Below, piece by piece: positions 33,872 through 43,661 of a stretch of DNA of 64,000 bases. Below the pieces are notes generated by a model, which was given only the letters and a program-made list of their open reading frames with translations, was not told where the DNA came from and did no database searches. Location of the stretch: NCBI GenBank assembly GCA_018648445.1, contig JABGRG010000009.1:3740-67739 (forward strand), in the 5' to 3' direction. The translations under genes were made by a program, and so were the position numbers. This DNA comes from Rhodospirillales bacterium (GTDB lineage: Bacteria > Pseudomonadota > Alphaproteobacteria > Rhodospirillales_A > JACZKS01). How positions within the stretch are numbered: position 1 is the stretch's first letter; every line of letters begins with the position of its first letter.

Positions 33872-34957
33872 TCACAGCAGCCTTAACTGATCCCCTTCGA
33901 CGGGCGGTGGGGCGAAGAGGGTGGTGTTCAGATCAATCTCGCCTTCGTCGCGTTTGGCGAGGCCTAAGCGTTTGCAGGTCAAATGAAACCGTTGTTCGAT
34001 GAGGTCGGCGTAGGCGCCGCTGCCGCGCATGCGCGAGCCGAATTGGGAAACGTAGAGCGCGCCGTTGCGGCAGTCGCGAAGCTGGTTCAGCACGTGGGAT
34101 TCTGCGCCGGGGAAGTGGGCTTGCAGCCAGTCGGTGAACAGCTCTTTCAGTTCCAACGGCAGGCGCAGGAGGATGTAGCCCGCCTTTGTCGCGCCTGCTT
34201 CGGCGGCGGCCTCCAGGATGCGTTCGATCTCGGCGTCGGTCAAAAAGGGGATGATGGGCGAGACCAGCACGGTGACGGGGACGCCCGCGCCCTGTAGCGC
34301 CTTTATGGTTTCCAGTCTGCGGTTGGGGGCGGCGGCGCGGGGTTCCATCAGGCGCGCGATGCGGCGGTCCAGCGTGGTCACGGATATGGCAACGCTGGCC
34401 AGGCCCTTGGCCGCCATGGGGGCCAGGATATCGAGATCGCGCAAAACCAGGGCCGACTTGGTGGCCATGGCCACCGGATGGTTGAAATCGCGCAGGACTT
34501 CCAGAACCTCGCGCGTGATCCGTCGATCACGTTCCGCGGGTTGGTAAATGTCGGTGTTGGCGCCCAGCATGATGGTGCGCGGCTTATAGCTGCGCTTTCG
34601 CAACTCGCGCTCCAACAACTCGGCGGCGTTGGGTTTGGCGAACAGTTTGCTTTCGAAATCCAGCCCCGGCGACAGCCCTTGAAAGGCGTGACTGGGCCGG
34701 GCGAAACAGTAAATGCAGCCGTGCTCGCAGCCCCTATACGTGTTGATGGACTGCGCGAACGGCACGTCGGGCGACGCGTTGCGAGAAATGATCACCTTGG
34801 GGGTTTCATCAGTGATGGTGGTGCGCAAGGGTGGCGCGTCGTCGTCAACACCCCAGCCGTCATCCACGGCATACCGAACCTCGGGCTCGAACCGGCCCGT
34901 GGGATTGCCCACGGCCCCGCGTCCCTTTTGCGGCAAATCGGGCAAGTGTTCGTCCAT
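33872..34957 (-). CDS. PA0069 family radical SAM protein (SplB-like)
   Basis: 361 residues from ATG at 34957. YRGCEHGCIYCFARPSHAF is the radical SAM motif CxxxCxxC as in the PA0069/SplB-related group, with SPGLDFESKLFAK following, IMLGANTDIYQPAERDRRITR, and TKSALVLRDLDIL. The N-terminal KGRGAVGNPTGRFEP is typical of the family. It is annotated widely as a DNA-repair-photolyase-like protein, but its reaction is not established. It lies alone between a membrane protein and a DUF2141 gene on the same strand. Confidence 0.88.
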   Translation of the reverse strand: MDEHLPDLPQKGRGAVGNPTGRFEPEVRYAVDDGWGVDDDAPPLRTTITDETPKVIISRNASPDVPFAQSINTYRGCEHGCIYCFARPSHAFQGLSPGLDFESKLFAKPNAAELLERELRKRSYKPRTIMLGANTDIYQPAERDRRITREVLEVLRDFNHPVAMATKSALVLRDLDILAPMAAKGLASVAISVTTLDRRIARLMEPRAAAPNRRLETIKALQGAGVPVTVLVSPIIPFLTDAEIERILEAAAEAGATKAGYILLRLPLELKELFTDWLQAHFPGAESHVLNQLRDCRNGALYVSQFGSRMRGSGAYADLIEQRFHLTCKRLGLAKRDEGEIDLNTTLFAPPPVEGDQLRLL

Positions 34958-35047
34958 ACCATGAAATATGGGCAAAATCTCGGAACATTTCAAGAACAAA
35001 TGCGAGGTCGTTTCGGTACTTCCCGGTCATTTGAATCCATCAAAACC

Positions 35048-35476
35048 CTACCAGTAGGTCATGGGTATTGTGATTCCTGTGCTTTCAGGACCGACTTCGA
35101 AAGCGGCGTCGACAAAATCGGGCGGGCCAAAAAACGCCTTGGCACCATTACTGAAAGCGTATCCTTCGGACGGGAACCCGATGAAATTCTGGTCGAAATC
35201 GTTGTTGCCGTTTTCGTCATGATAGATGGCAATGGCGTAGGTGCCGGGTTTAAGGCCGACAAATGCGGCGACCCCTGTCTTGGCCGACACCACCCGGTCG
35301 ACAAGGTATTGCTGGCCGTTCGGAAAGGTTTCGACCGAATCGTAAAGAGCGACGTGAACCGTACCGGCTTCGGAACGAAGGGCGGTAACCGAGACCTCAA
35401 GATTAGCCGCCTGTGTTGCCGTTGTGGCAAGCAGCGCGGTGAGGACGGTTATGGCGGAGCGGCGGCGGCACGACAT
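35048..35476 (-). CDS. Secreted DUF2141 protein
   Basis: 142 residues with a signal peptide (MSCRRRSAITVLTALLATTA, cleaved after TQA-A). The mature domain is DUF2141: LEVSVTALRSEAGTVHVALYDSVETFP, FVGLKPGTYAIAIYHDENGNNDFD and FIGFPSEGYAFSNGAKAFFGPPDF, the last being highly characteristic. It is a small periplasmic beta-sandwich of unknown role. Divergent from the arsenosugar-type glycosyltransferase genes. Confidence 0.88.
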   Translation of the reverse strand: MSCRRRSAITVLTALLATTATQAANLEVSVTALRSEAGTVHVALYDSVETFPNGQQYLVDRVVSAKTGVAAFVGLKPGTYAIAIYHDENGNNDFDQNFIGFPSEGYAFSNGAKAFFGPPDFVDAAFEVGPESTGITIPMTYW

Positions 35477-35526
35477 AGCCCGATCATGGCGGAAACAGAA
35501 AGATCGGAAAACCTCAAATATTTTTT

Positions 35527-35571
35527 GTGACAGTCAGCAATTTATCGGAAAAAAAAACAGGTAACTGTCAC
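35527..35571. repeat. Inverted repeat GTGACAGT/ACTGTCAC between divergent genes
   Basis: GTGACAGT at 35527-35534 and its exact complement ACTGTCAC at 35564-35571 flank a 29-base AT-rich spacer. Similarity extends into the flanking T-rich/A-rich bases. It lies between the DUF2141 gene (leftward) and the glycosyltransferase pair (rightward, start 35630), a position suited to a shared operator. Confidence 0.4.
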
Positions 35572-35629
35572 GAAATATGGAAACGCCGAAAATGGTTCCG
35601 GGAATTGGTATGTGATATGAACTTGTCCC

Positions 35630-36286
35630 ATGCTCAGTATCGTCATCCCGACCTTGCAGGCCGAAGCGCATTTGGGCCATGCGCTGGCCGCGCTTGGGAA
35701 TGCGGACGTGGTTGTCGCCGACGGCGGATCGACGGACGCGACGAAGGCTATCGCGACAAAAGCGGGCGCGCGGGTGATCGAGGCTCCGCGCGGACGCGGA
35801 TCGCAACTGGCGGCGGGAGCCAGGGCGGCGGGTGGCGACTGGCTGCTGTTCCTTCATGCCGACACGGTTTTGCAGGATGGATGGACGACCGTGGCTTCGC
35901 GCTTCATGGCCGACCCCGCGAACGAAGGCAGGGTGGGCGTATTTCGATTTGCCCTGGACGACACTCCGAACGCGGCGCGCAGGCTGGAGAGATTGGTGGA
36001 CTGGCGCACACGCGTGTTGGGCCTGCCCTACGGCGATCAGGGCTTGCTGATTTCGCGTTCCCTTTACGACGCCGCCGGCGGCTTTGCCGACATCCCGCTG
36101 ATGGAAGACGTGGAGTTGGTGCGCCGCATCGGGCGCGCGCGGTTGGTTCAGCTGGATGCAACCGCGCTGACGTCACCCAAGCGCTACCAGGGCGGATATC
36201 TGGGGCGCAGCGCGCGCAATCTATTTTGCCTCGCCCTTTATTTTGCAGGGGTCGCGCCCGAACGCATCGAACGGATTTATCGATGA
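35630..36286 (+). CDS. TIGR04283 family (arsenosugar-type) glycosyltransferase
   Basis: 218-residue GT2-fold transferase. The start LSIVIPTLQAEAHLGHALAAL, VVADGGSTDATKAIA, GRGSQLAAGARAAGGDWLLFLHADT and LPYGDQGLLISRSLYDAAGGF match the TIGR04283 group named for arsenosugar synthesis clusters. It shares an ATGA overlap (36283-36286) with the next gene, a TIGR04282 protein, its usual partner. No arsM or arsS gene is present here, so arsenosugar production is not supported by context and another sugar donor/acceptor is possible. Confidence 0.85.
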   Translation: MLSIVIPTLQAEAHLGHALAALGNADVVVADGGSTDATKAIATKAGARVIEAPRGRGSQLAAGARAAGGDWLLFLHADTVLQDGWTTVASRFMADPANEGRVGVFRFALDDTPNAARRLERLVDWRTRVLGLPYGDQGLLISRSLYDAAGGFADIPLMEDVELVRRIGRARLVQLDATALTSPKRYQGGYLGRSARNLFCLALYFAGVAPERIERIYR

Positions 36287-36861
36287 ACAACCATCTGGTC
36301 GTTTTCGCCAAGGCCCCGCGCGTCGGGCAAGTCAAAAGCCGCCTCGCCGCCGACATCGGCCGCATCGAAGCCTGGGCCTTTTACCGGCGAACGCTGGAGG
36401 CGGTATTACGGCGCTTGCAAGGGCGGGGCCGATGGCGGGGGTGGCTGTTCATCACCCCGGATGACGCAGGCGGTTTCCCTTCCGGCTGGACCGTCGTTCC
36501 GCAAGGTTCCGGTGATCTGGGCGCGCGCATGGACCGGCCCATGCAATCACTTCCCCCCGGCCCGGTCGTCATCGTCGGAACCGACATTCCCGACATTGCG
36601 CGAGATCACATCGATTTGGCGTTTCGCGCGCTGGGTTCGCACGACGCCGTGTTCGGCCCCGCCACCGACGGCGGATACTGGCTGGTGGGATTACGACGAC
36701 GGCCAAACACGCCGCGCCTTTTCGATAATGTGCGATGGTCGAGCCGCCACGCGCTGGCCGACACGCTGGCCAATCTGGCAGGCGGCAAATCCGCCTACCT
36801 TCTGGAAACCCTTGAGGATGTGGACGACGCGCGAGCCCTGATTAAACGAGGTGTTCCTTAA
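36283..36861 (+). CDS. TIGR04282 family (arsenosugar-type, DUF2064) glycosyltransferase
   Basis: 192 residues from ATG at 36283, overlapping the TIGR04283 gene by four bases. The DUF2064 nucleotidyl/glycosyltransferase-A fold shows [50 protein letters not shown] and [20 protein letters not shown]. It probably makes or uses a nucleotide sugar with its partner. The last 20 bases overlap moaB on the other strand. A much longer open frame (from 35527) encloses it but is only partly coding. Confidence 0.85.
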   Translation: MNNHLVVFAKAPRVGQVKSRLAADIGRIEAWAFYRRTLEAVLRRLQGRGRWRGWLFITPDDAGGFPSGWTVVPQGSGDLGARMDRPMQSLPPGPVVIVGTDIPDIARDHIDLAFRALGSHDAVFGPATDGGYWLVGLRRRPNTPRLFDNVRWSSRHALADTLANLAGGKSAYLLETLEDVDDARALIKRGVP

Positions 36862-37378
36862 GGCGCGGCATCAGTTCGACGAAGTTGCAGGGCTTGTGCC
36901 GGGCATCCAGCTGGTGCACCAGAATGCCGTCCCAGGCGTCCTTGCAAGCGCCGGTTGATCCGGGAATGGCGAACAGGTAGGTGCCGCCCGCCACACCGGC
37001 GGTGGCCCGCGACTGAATGGTCGAGGTTTTGATTTTCTCGTAACTCAGCATGCGGAAAACCTCGCCGAAACCGGGGATATCCTTTTCCACCACCTCGGCG
37101 AAGGCCTCGGGCGTGATGTCGCGCCCCGTGACCCCGGTGCCGCCGGTGGCAATCACCGCGTCGATTTCAGGATCGGCAATCCACTGGCGCAGTTGGGCCG
37201 CGATCAGGTCCACCTCGTCGGCCACGATCTCGCGCGCCGCCAGCTTGTGCCCGGCGGCTTCCAAACGGCTCACCAAAGTCTGCCCGGAGCCGTCGTTCTC
37301 AAGAGTGCGCGAGTCTGAAACCGTCAGGATCGCGATATTTACCGCAACGAATTCCCGCTCGCCTGTAATTTTAGCCAT
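36842..37378 (-). CDS. moaB: Molybdenum cofactor biosynthesis protein MoaB
   Basis: 178-residue MoaB/Mog-family molybdopterin-binding domain: [42 protein letters not shown] with the MPT/adenylylation site, and [33 protein letters not shown]. It acts in adenylylation of molybdopterin before molybdate insertion, or is a MoaB-type paralogue of less certain activity. It follows the lytic transglycosylase... gene direction is leftward, with its start 7 bp beyond the stop of that upstream-reading neighbour, so it is read after the transglycosylase gene. Confidence 0.92.
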   Translation of the reverse strand: MAKITGEREFVAVNIAILTVSDSRTLENDGSGQTLVSRLEAAGHKLAAREIVADEVDLIAAQLRQWIADPEIDAVIATGGTGVTGRDITPEAFAEVVEKDIPGFGEVFRMLSYEKIKTSTIQSRATAGVAGGTYLFAIPGSTGACKDAWDGILVHQLDARHKPCNFVELMPRLKEHLV

Positions 37379-37384
37379 GTCCGT

Positions 37385-39208
37385 TTACGATCCCTTTTGC
37401 GATGAACGTGCCGCCGTGGATTTGCTATCCAATGGAATATAGAAAGGCCGGTCACCGGCTGCAACGGCATCCAGCGACGGCGAGGCCTGACCCAGCCGGT
37501 CGCGGTAAATCCAGAGATTGGTCAAAACCCGTTCGACGAAAATGCGGGTTTCACGCGATGGAATGCTCTCGATAAACAGCAACGCGTCCTTGCCCTTGGC
37601 GTTGTTGCGCTGCCATTTATTCAGGTTCCCCGGTCCGCCGTTCCAGGCCATGGTCAACAAAAACAGATCGCCGCCCACATGAGCCTCTTTCAGAAGCATT
37701 TCGATATACTTCTGACCCAGTTCCAGATTGAAACCGGGGACGAACAATTTGCTTCGTCCGCTGCTGTGAAGCCGCCGGTCGCGCGCGACGAAGCTGGCGG
37801 TTCGCGGCATCAACTGCATCAGGCCACTGGCCCCGGCCCAGCTTTTGGCCTTCGGATTGAATTTTGATTCCTGTCTGATCAGCGCGTAAATCAAAGCGCG
37901 ATCAACCTTAAACCCGCTGTCCGGCGTCCACTTGGGGATCGGATAAGCCGCGCCGTCGAAGCCGCCGCCCTGCGGGAACAAGGCGTCATTGAGGCGCACC
38001 GACAGGCCGGGCATTCCGGCGCGGCTGGCCAGCGCCATGATGCCGCGCGCCAAGGGTATGGTCGAACGGGTCGCCAACAGCCGTAATTCGCGCTCGGCGT
38101 GGGCCTCCCGGTCGACCTCGCCCAAGGCCAGGCTGCGCCGCCCGGCTGACGTTTCGGCCAAACCGGCGATCACAGATTCTTCAAGCGGCGGCAAGGTCCA
38201 GCGGAAAGACGGTTCCAGCCCGAGAATGCGTTGCGCCAGCAAACCATAGAAGGTGCGCGGATAAGCCGCGGCAATTCCAAAAAACCTGTTTACCTCGGTG
38301 GGCTGGCCGTTCATCAGATACGAGCGCGCCGCCCAAAATGCGCCCGCCGAAAGCAGCCAGGGCGAGCTGTTGGGCGAAAGGGCCACGGCGCTGAAATGTT
38401 CGCACGCCGCATCCAGTTTGCCCATGCGCCATGCCGCCAAACCCGCCGACCAATGGGCTTCGGGAATATATTTGCCGGATCGCTTGGCGGCTGCGCCCGC
38501 CCATTTGAGCGCCCATTCGTCCCGGCCATCAATGAAGTAGCGCGCGCCCAGGACCGCGCGGGCGCGATCATAGGTGTAGGCATCGAACAGTTTCTTGACC
38601 GCAGGGGATTCCAGCTGGCGTTTGGCCGCCAGGGTCCAGCCTTGCCCCGCACTTCTCTTGATCTGGCGATAGAGCGCCGATTGCTTGCGCCGTTGCACCT
38701 TGGTCATTCGTTTGCGCGGCGGCTGAGCCTGCTTTTTGGCTTGATAGGGAACGATTTGCGACCCCGACCCGACGACCGGCTTTTTCGGGTGTTTCCAGTT
38801 TTTCGGACGGCGGCGCAAAGCCAGTTTGTAGATACGCTGGGCGTCCGGATGGTCGGCGTACTCGGCCATCCAGTCTTTCAATTCCTTGTACTTCGAGCGG
38901 TACTTGGTGGGATGAAGATAACGCTGCGCCATCACGTGGCCCATCAGAACCCGGTCGGAAAGCCCGGTTATCAGCTTGTCGGCGGTCTTCCAATGCCCTT
39001 TTGCCTGCACGGCGAAAATCTTGCGGTAACGCTCGATATCGTCGGCGGACAAAATCTTCGGCAGCGGGGTTTCGCCGGGAAGGTCCGATGAAACGTTCAG
39101 GGAAGCCACATCCAGGCGATCAGACGCAAACGCCCGCCCGGCGTCCGGTCCCCATGCAGAAATGCACAGGCAAAGTCCCAAAAAACAAGCGCCGAAGCGT
39201 GAAAGCAT
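37385..39208 (-). CDS. Soluble lytic murein transglycosylase (Slt70-like)
   Basis: 607 residues from ATG at 39208; upstream codons in the frame lack support. A signal peptide (LSRFGACFLGLCLCISAWG) leads to a long helical superhelical domain (many WA/AAR pairs), then the SLT catalytic domain with Glu447 in ALIRQESKFNPKAKSWAG, SGLMQLMPRTA and LELGQKYIEML, ending MAWNGGPGNLNKW. It cleaves peptidoglycan between MurNAc and GlcNAc, forming 1,6-anhydro ends, in the periplasm. It has a basic linker (KKQAQPPRKRMTKVQRRK). moaB follows 6 bp downstream. Confidence 0.92.
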   Translation of the reverse strand: MLSRFGACFLGLCLCISAWGPDAGRAFASDRLDVASLNVSSDLPGETPLPKILSADDIERYRKIFAVQAKGHWKTADKLITGLSDRVLMGHVMAQRYLHPTKYRSKYKELKDWMAEYADHPDAQRIYKLALRRRPKNWKHPKKPVVGSGSQIVPYQAKKQAQPPRKRMTKVQRRKQSALYRQIKRSAGQGWTLAAKRQLESPAVKKLFDAYTYDRARAVLGARYFIDGRDEWALKWAGAAAKRSGKYIPEAHWSAGLAAWRMGKLDAACEHFSAVALSPNSSPWLLSAGAFWAARSYLMNGQPTEVNRFFGIAAAYPRTFYGLLAQRILGLEPSFRWTLPPLEESVIAGLAETSAGRRSLALGEVDREAHAERELRLLATRSTIPLARGIMALASRAGMPGLSVRLNDALFPQGGGFDGAAYPIPKWTPDSGFKVDRALIYALIRQESKFNPKAKSWAGASGLMQLMPRTASFVARDRRLHSSGRSKLFVPGFNLELGQKYIEMLLKEAHVGGDLFLLTMAWNGGPGNLNKWQRNNAKGKDALLFIESIPSRETRIFVERVLTNLWIYRDRLGQASPSLDAVAAGDRPFYIPLDSKSTAARSSQKGS

Positions 39209-39290
39209 TATTGGTTCAGTTTCCGTTTTTTCGGCGAAATTCGGGCTTCTTATAAGGGATTCTGGCTTCCACGGCAACTGAGGCCCGGCA

Positions 39291-40112
39291 TTAAGCCGTG
39301 GATAACCCAAGGGATAAGAGCTTGGCGCGGATATCAAGAAGGTCCTGCCAGGCTGCCCTTTTTTGCGCGGGCGTTCGCAAAAGGTACGCGGGGTGATAGA
39401 TGGCGGTGGCCTCCAGGGGCTGGGTCAGTCCCGCCGAGGAATAGGTGAACCACTTTCCGCGAAGTTTTCCGACGCTGGCCTTCTGCCCCAACAGGCTGTT
39501 GGCCGCCGGGCCGCCGACGGCGACAACAATCTTCGGATCGACCAGTTCGATCATACGTTCAACAAAAGGCATACACACGGCCATTTCGCCGGTGGTCGGA
39601 TTGCGGTTGCCGGGTGGCCGCCAAAATACGGTGTTGGAAATGAAGACCTTGGTTCGGTCCAATCCGATGGAGGCCAGCATGCGGTCGAGCAGAATTCCGC
39701 TGGGTCCGACGAAGGGGACACCCTTGCGGTCCTCTTCAGCACCCGGAGCCTCGCCAATGAATATGATGTCGCTTTTCGCATTGCCGTCGCCGAACACCAG
39801 ATTGGTCGCGGTTTTCTTGAGCCCGCAACCCTCGAAACTCTCCAGTGCCGCGCGTAACTCGTCGATGCTTTGTGCGGCGGCGGCGGCCTTGCGGGCATCG
39901 CCGGACGCGCCGTCGGCGCCAACGGCCGGAGCGGTCGGGGCGGCGGTGACTGCGGGTGCGGGCGGCGGTGTCTCTTTTTCGGGAACCGGCTCCGGAGCCT
40001 CGGCAGGCTCTGGAACCGCGAAACGGTCAACCGGAACGTCGCCGATGGCCTCATCGACCCCGGCCTCCAAATACCACTCAAGAACCTTTTTAGGCGGCAA
40101 TTTGCGTTCCAT
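39291..40112 (-). CDS. Family 4/5-type uracil-DNA glycosylase
   Basis: 273 residues. The N-terminal 90 residues end in an Ala/Pro-rich linker. The catalytic domain has IFIGEAPGAEEDRKGVPFVGPSG (motif 1), NTVFWRPPGNRNPTTGE, and IYHPAYLLRTPAQK (motif 3). Family 4 enzymes hold a [4Fe-4S] cluster with four Cys; here only the Cys in EGCGLKK and in MAVCMPF remain, while the other two positions read as Phe and Trp (VFWRPPGNR). As I recall, this is common in alphaproteobacterial members. It removes uracil from DNA. Divergent from etf-QO. Confidence 0.88.
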   Translation of the reverse strand: MERKLPPKKVLEWYLEAGVDEAIGDVPVDRFAVPEPAEAPEPVPEKETPPPAPAVTAAPTAPAVGADGASGDARKAAAAAQSIDELRAALESFEGCGLKKTATNLVFGDGNAKSDIIFIGEAPGAEEDRKGVPFVGPSGILLDRMLASIGLDRTKVFISNTVFWRPPGNRNPTTGEMAVCMPFVERMIELVDPKIVVAVGGPAANSLLGQKASVGKLRGKWFTYSSAGLTQPLEATAIYHPAYLLRTPAQKRAAWQDLLDIRAKLLSLGLSTA

Positions 40113-40205
40113 GTCCCTAAGTTAACACTGCTGGGCGTTTGGAAACATTCCTTTGCGCTGTCTTGTGAGATAAAGTCGCTAAACCACTGTTGTTAAGGAT
40201 GACGA

Positions 40206-41825
40206 ATGACGCGCGAGTCGATGGAATTTGACGTTGTAATCGTGGGGGCCGGCCCGGCAGGGTTGAGCGCCGCCATCCGGCTGCGCCAACTGGCCGCCGA
40301 GCAGAACCGCGAACTTTCGGTCTGCGTCGTCGAGAAAGGCTCGGAAGTGGGCGCGCATATTCTTTCGGGCGCGGTTCTGGAGCCGCGCGCGCTCAACGAA
40401 TTGATCCCCGACTGGAAAGACAAGGGCGCGCCGCTGACAACCCCGGTGGATGCCGACAGATTTCTGTTTTTATGCAAAAAGAAGGCCATTCCCCTGCCCA
40501 CCCCGCCACAGATGAACAACCACGGAAACTTCGTGATCAGCCTGGGCGCGCTGTGCCGCTGGCTGGCCGAACAGGCCGAGGAACTGGGCGCGGAAATCTA
40601 TCCGGGCTTCGCCGCTTCCGAGGTTCTTTACAACGAGGACGGCAGCGTCAAGGGCATCGCCACCGGCGATATGGGGCGCGGACCCGATGGCGAACCGACC
40701 GAGCGTTTCGAACCGGGAATGGAGCTTCACGCCAAATTCACGCTGTTTTCCGAAGGTTGCCGGGGATCGTTGTCCAAGCAATTGATCGAGCGATATTCGC
40801 TGGCCGCGGACGCCGATCCACAGATTTATGGCATCGGGATTAAAGAGCTGTGGGAAGTCGAGCCTGGCAAACACTCCCCCGGCTCCGTCACCCATACCAT
40901 CGGCTGGCCCGCCGATCGCAAGACCTACGGCGGATCGTTCATCTATCATCTGGACAACAATCAGGTCGCAATCGGCTATATCATCGGACTTGACTACGAG
41001 AACCCGTATCTCAGCCCGTTTGACGAAATGCAGCGCTTCAAAACGCACCCGGCGATCCGCGCGACTTTCGAAGGCGGGCGGCGCGTTGCTTATGGGGCGC
41101 GGGCCATCAACGAGGGCGGCTTCCAGTCGATCCCCAAGCAATCTTTTCCCGGTGGCGCGCTGATCGGCGATTCCGCGGGCTTCATGAACGTTGCCAAGAT
41201 CAAAGGCACGCACACGGCCATGAAATCGGGCATGGTCGCCGCCGAAACGGTATTCGATGCGCTAGCCAGCGGCGACGATTTGTCGGGCCTAACGGGAGCG
41301 CTGGAAAAATCATGGGTATGGGGCGAGTTGAAGAAAGTGCGCAACATCCGCCCGGCGTTTCGCTGGGGCCTGTGGGGAGGGCTGGCCTATTCGGCGCTGG
41401 ATACCTTCGTGTTTTTCGGTCGCGCGCCTTGGACCCTGCATCACCACGAAGACCATAAGCAACTGAAGAAGGCAGCCGCCTGCGCCAAAATCGACTATCC
41501 CAAACCCGACGGCGCACTCACCTTCGACAAGCTGTCCAGCGTCTATCTGGCCAATGTCATCCACGAGGAAAACCAGCCCTGTCATCTGACGCTGAAGGAT
41601 GCGGGCGTGCCGGTCGCCGTCAATCTGGCCGATTATGACGGACCGGAAGCGCGTTTCTGCCCGGCCCAGGTTTACGAATTCGTCGAGCAGGACGGTGAAA
41701 CACAGTTGCAGATCAATTTTACAAACTGCGTGCATTGCAAAACATGCGACATCAAGGACCCGACCCAAAATATCGACTGGGTAGCGCCCGAGGGGGGCGG
41801 CGGACCAAACTATCCCAATATGTAA
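40206..41825 (+). CDS. Electron transfer flavoprotein-ubiquinone oxidoreductase
   Basis: 539 residues. FAD-binding [20 protein letters not shown] opens the protein; [33 protein letters not shown] and [39 protein letters not shown] are characteristic. The C-terminal iron-sulfur domain has [19 protein letters not shown], supplying ligands of the [4Fe-4S] cluster. It is bound to the inner membrane and passes electrons from EtfAB (genes at 27555-29251) to ubiquinone. Single gene, divergent from the uracil glycosylase; a TPR gene follows 24 bp later. Confidence 0.96.
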   Translation: MTRESMEFDVVIVGAGPAGLSAAIRLRQLAAEQNRELSVCVVEKGSEVGAHILSGAVLEPRALNELIPDWKDKGAPLTTPVDADRFLFLCKKKAIPLPTPPQMNNHGNFVISLGALCRWLAEQAEELGAEIYPGFAASEVLYNEDGSVKGIATGDMGRGPDGEPTERFEPGMELHAKFTLFSEGCRGSLSKQLIERYSLAADADPQIYGIGIKELWEVEPGKHSPGSVTHTIGWPADRKTYGGSFIYHLDNNQVAIGYIIGLDYENPYLSPFDEMQRFKTHPAIRATFEGGRRVAYGARAINEGGFQSIPKQSFPGGALIGDSAGFMNVAKIKGTHTAMKSGMVAAETVFDALASGDDLSGLTGALEKSWVWGELKKVRNIRPAFRWGLWGGLAYSALDTFVFFGRAPWTLHHHEDHKQLKKAAACAKIDYPKPDGALTFDKLSSVYLANVIHEENQPCHLTLKDAGVPVAVNLADYDGPEARFCPAQVYEFVEQDGETQLQINFTNCVHCKTCDIKDPTQNIDWVAPEGGGGPNYPNM

Positions 41826-41849
41826 CGCGGTACGTTATAGATTAAGCGG

Positions 41850-43613
41850 ATGAATAAATTCGAGGCCTCAATGAAAGACGAAACCGGTTCCGTTCCCGTT
41901 CGCCGAAGCGCCCGCCTGGCAATCACCGTGGCGGTCGGTCTGGCCTTGTCGGCGGCCTGCACGTCATCAAAGATTTCCGGCCCGTCGGTTGCGGCAGACG
42001 TTGCGCCGCAGGCCTGGGAAGCGCCGCGTCTGGGCGAGGCGATAGAACCCGGCCGGTCCTTTATCGGGAATTTTCTTGCCGGCAGTTTCGCGCGCACCCA
42101 AAGCGACAGCGATCATGCGATTGAGTATTTTCGCGCGGCCCTGGCCAAGGATCCCGAAAACCCGGATTTGAATTTTCAGGCCGCTGTTTTACTGGTCTCG
42201 GAAGGACGGGTTGACGATGCCATTCCGCTGTTGGGCAAACTGGCGGGAACCGGCAAGGGAACCACCGTCGTCGATCTGGTGCTGGCGATTCACGATATTG
42301 CGCGCGGTGAATTCAAGGGCGCGGACGAACGGTTGGGCGCGCTGGAAAAAAACGGCATCAACCGGCTTGTCGGTCCGATTTTGCGCGGGTGGGCGCTGGC
42401 CGGCGCCGGTGACGTCGGCGGCGCGCTCGAAGCATTGAACAATCTGCGCGGCAAAAACGGCGAAGCAAGCGCTTTGCAAAATCTTCACGTGGCCCTGATC
42501 AACGATATGGGCGAAAGAGACGCGGCGGCATTGGAAGCCTATCGCGCGGCAACAGGAGGCAAGGGCGCGGCGGCGTTCCGGGCCATAGAGCTGTTCGGCG
42601 AATTTCTTGAACGCACCGGAAAGCCGGACGAAGCGCAAAAGGTCTATAACGCCTTTCTTACCGAGCATCCCGGCACCAACCTTCTTGACGCGTCGTTGGC
42701 GCGGCTGAAAAGCGGAACCAAACCATCGCGCAGTATCGCAGACGCAAAATTCGGCGCGGCCCAGGGGTTGTTCGATCTGGCGGGTGCGTTTCGTCAGCAA
42801 AACGCGCGCGAGATGGGGCTGCTATTCGGACGGCTGGCCTTGTACCTGAAAGCGGATTTCCCGGCGGTGCGGATTCTGCTGGGCGACATTCTTGAATCCA
42901 ACCAACGCCTGGAAGCCGCCAACACGGTTTATGCGGCCATTGATGCGGCTTCTCCGCTGGCGTGGGCCGCACGCGTCCGTGTCGGCCTCAACCTTGATGA
43001 TCTGGACCGGCCCGACGACGCCATTACGCATCTGCGCACAATGGCCGCCGAAAAACCGGATGTTGCCCAACCGCTGATCACCATCGGCAACATCCTGCGC
43101 GGGCGGGACCGGTTTGCCGAAGCGGTTGTCGTTTACGACGAAGCGTTTTTGCGCATCCCTTCACTGAAGCAACACCAGTGGTCGCTGCTTTATTTTCGCG
43201 GCATGGCCCTGGAACGCTCGGGGCAGTGGAAGCGTGCCGAAACCGATTTCCTTGCCGCCCTCGAGTTCGAACCCGAGCAGCCCTACGTGCTGAACTATCT
43301 GGGTTATTCATGGGTCGACAAGGGGCTGCATCTGGATCGCGCCATCGAGATGATCGGAAAAGCGGTCAAGCTGCGTCCCAACGACGGTTACATCGTCGAT
43401 AGCCTCGGCTGGGCTCATTATCGGCTGGGCAAAATCAAGGAGGCGGTTCGCGATCTTGAACGGGCCATCGAATTGCGCCCCGAAGACCCCATCATCAATG
43501 ATCATCTGGGCGACGCCTATTGGAAGGCGGACCGCCGCAGGGAAGCGAAGTTCCAGTGGCTTCGCTCGCTGATCTTATCGGCAAAATCGAAAAGAAGATC
43601 GAACGCGGCCTAA
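41850..43613 (+). CDS. Tetratricopeptide-repeat protein, possibly a lipoprotein
   Basis: 587 residues. A hydrophobic segment (LAITVAVGLALSAAC) ends in a possible lipobox Cys near residue 37, though the -3 residue is unusual. The rest is a TPR solenoid. Clear repeats include SDHAIEYFRAALAKDPENPD, DDAITHLRTMAAEKPD, FAEAVVVYDEAF, WKRAETDFLAALEFEPEQPY, LDRAIEMIGKAVKLRPNDGY and IKEAVRDLERAIELRPEDP. It is probably an envelope scaffold. It is followed by ispE in the same frame after 48 bp; this pairing is common in alphaproteobacteria as far as I recall. Confidence 0.85.
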   Translation: MNKFEASMKDETGSVPVRRSARLAITVAVGLALSAACTSSKISGPSVAADVAPQAWEAPRLGEAIEPGRSFIGNFLAGSFARTQSDSDHAIEYFRAALAKDPENPDLNFQAAVLLVSEGRVDDAIPLLGKLAGTGKGTTVVDLVLAIHDIARGEFKGADERLGALEKNGINRLVGPILRGWALAGAGDVGGALEALNNLRGKNGEASALQNLHVALINDMGERDAAALEAYRAATGGKGAAAFRAIELFGEFLERTGKPDEAQKVYNAFLTEHPGTNLLDASLARLKSGTKPSRSIADAKFGAAQGLFDLAGAFRQQNAREMGLLFGRLALYLKADFPAVRILLGDILESNQRLEAANTVYAAIDAASPLAWAARVRVGLNLDDLDRPDDAITHLRTMAAEKPDVAQPLITIGNILRGRDRFAEAVVVYDEAFLRIPSLKQHQWSLLYFRGMALERSGQWKRAETDFLAALEFEPEQPYVLNYLGYSWVDKGLHLDRAIEMIGKAVKLRPNDGYIVDSLGWAHYRLGKIKEAVRDLERAIELRPEDPIINDHLGDAYWKADRRREAKFQWLRSLILSAKSKRRSNAA

Positions 43614-43661
43614 CCGTCGAAGACGAACCCGGCCTACGCAAAGAAGACGAACCCGGCAACG

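Noticed and set aside
35527..36861. A 444-codon open frame spanning both glycosyltransferase genes
   Set aside because: Only its last 192 codons match a family; the first part lies out of frame over the TIGR04283 gene and reflects high GC content.
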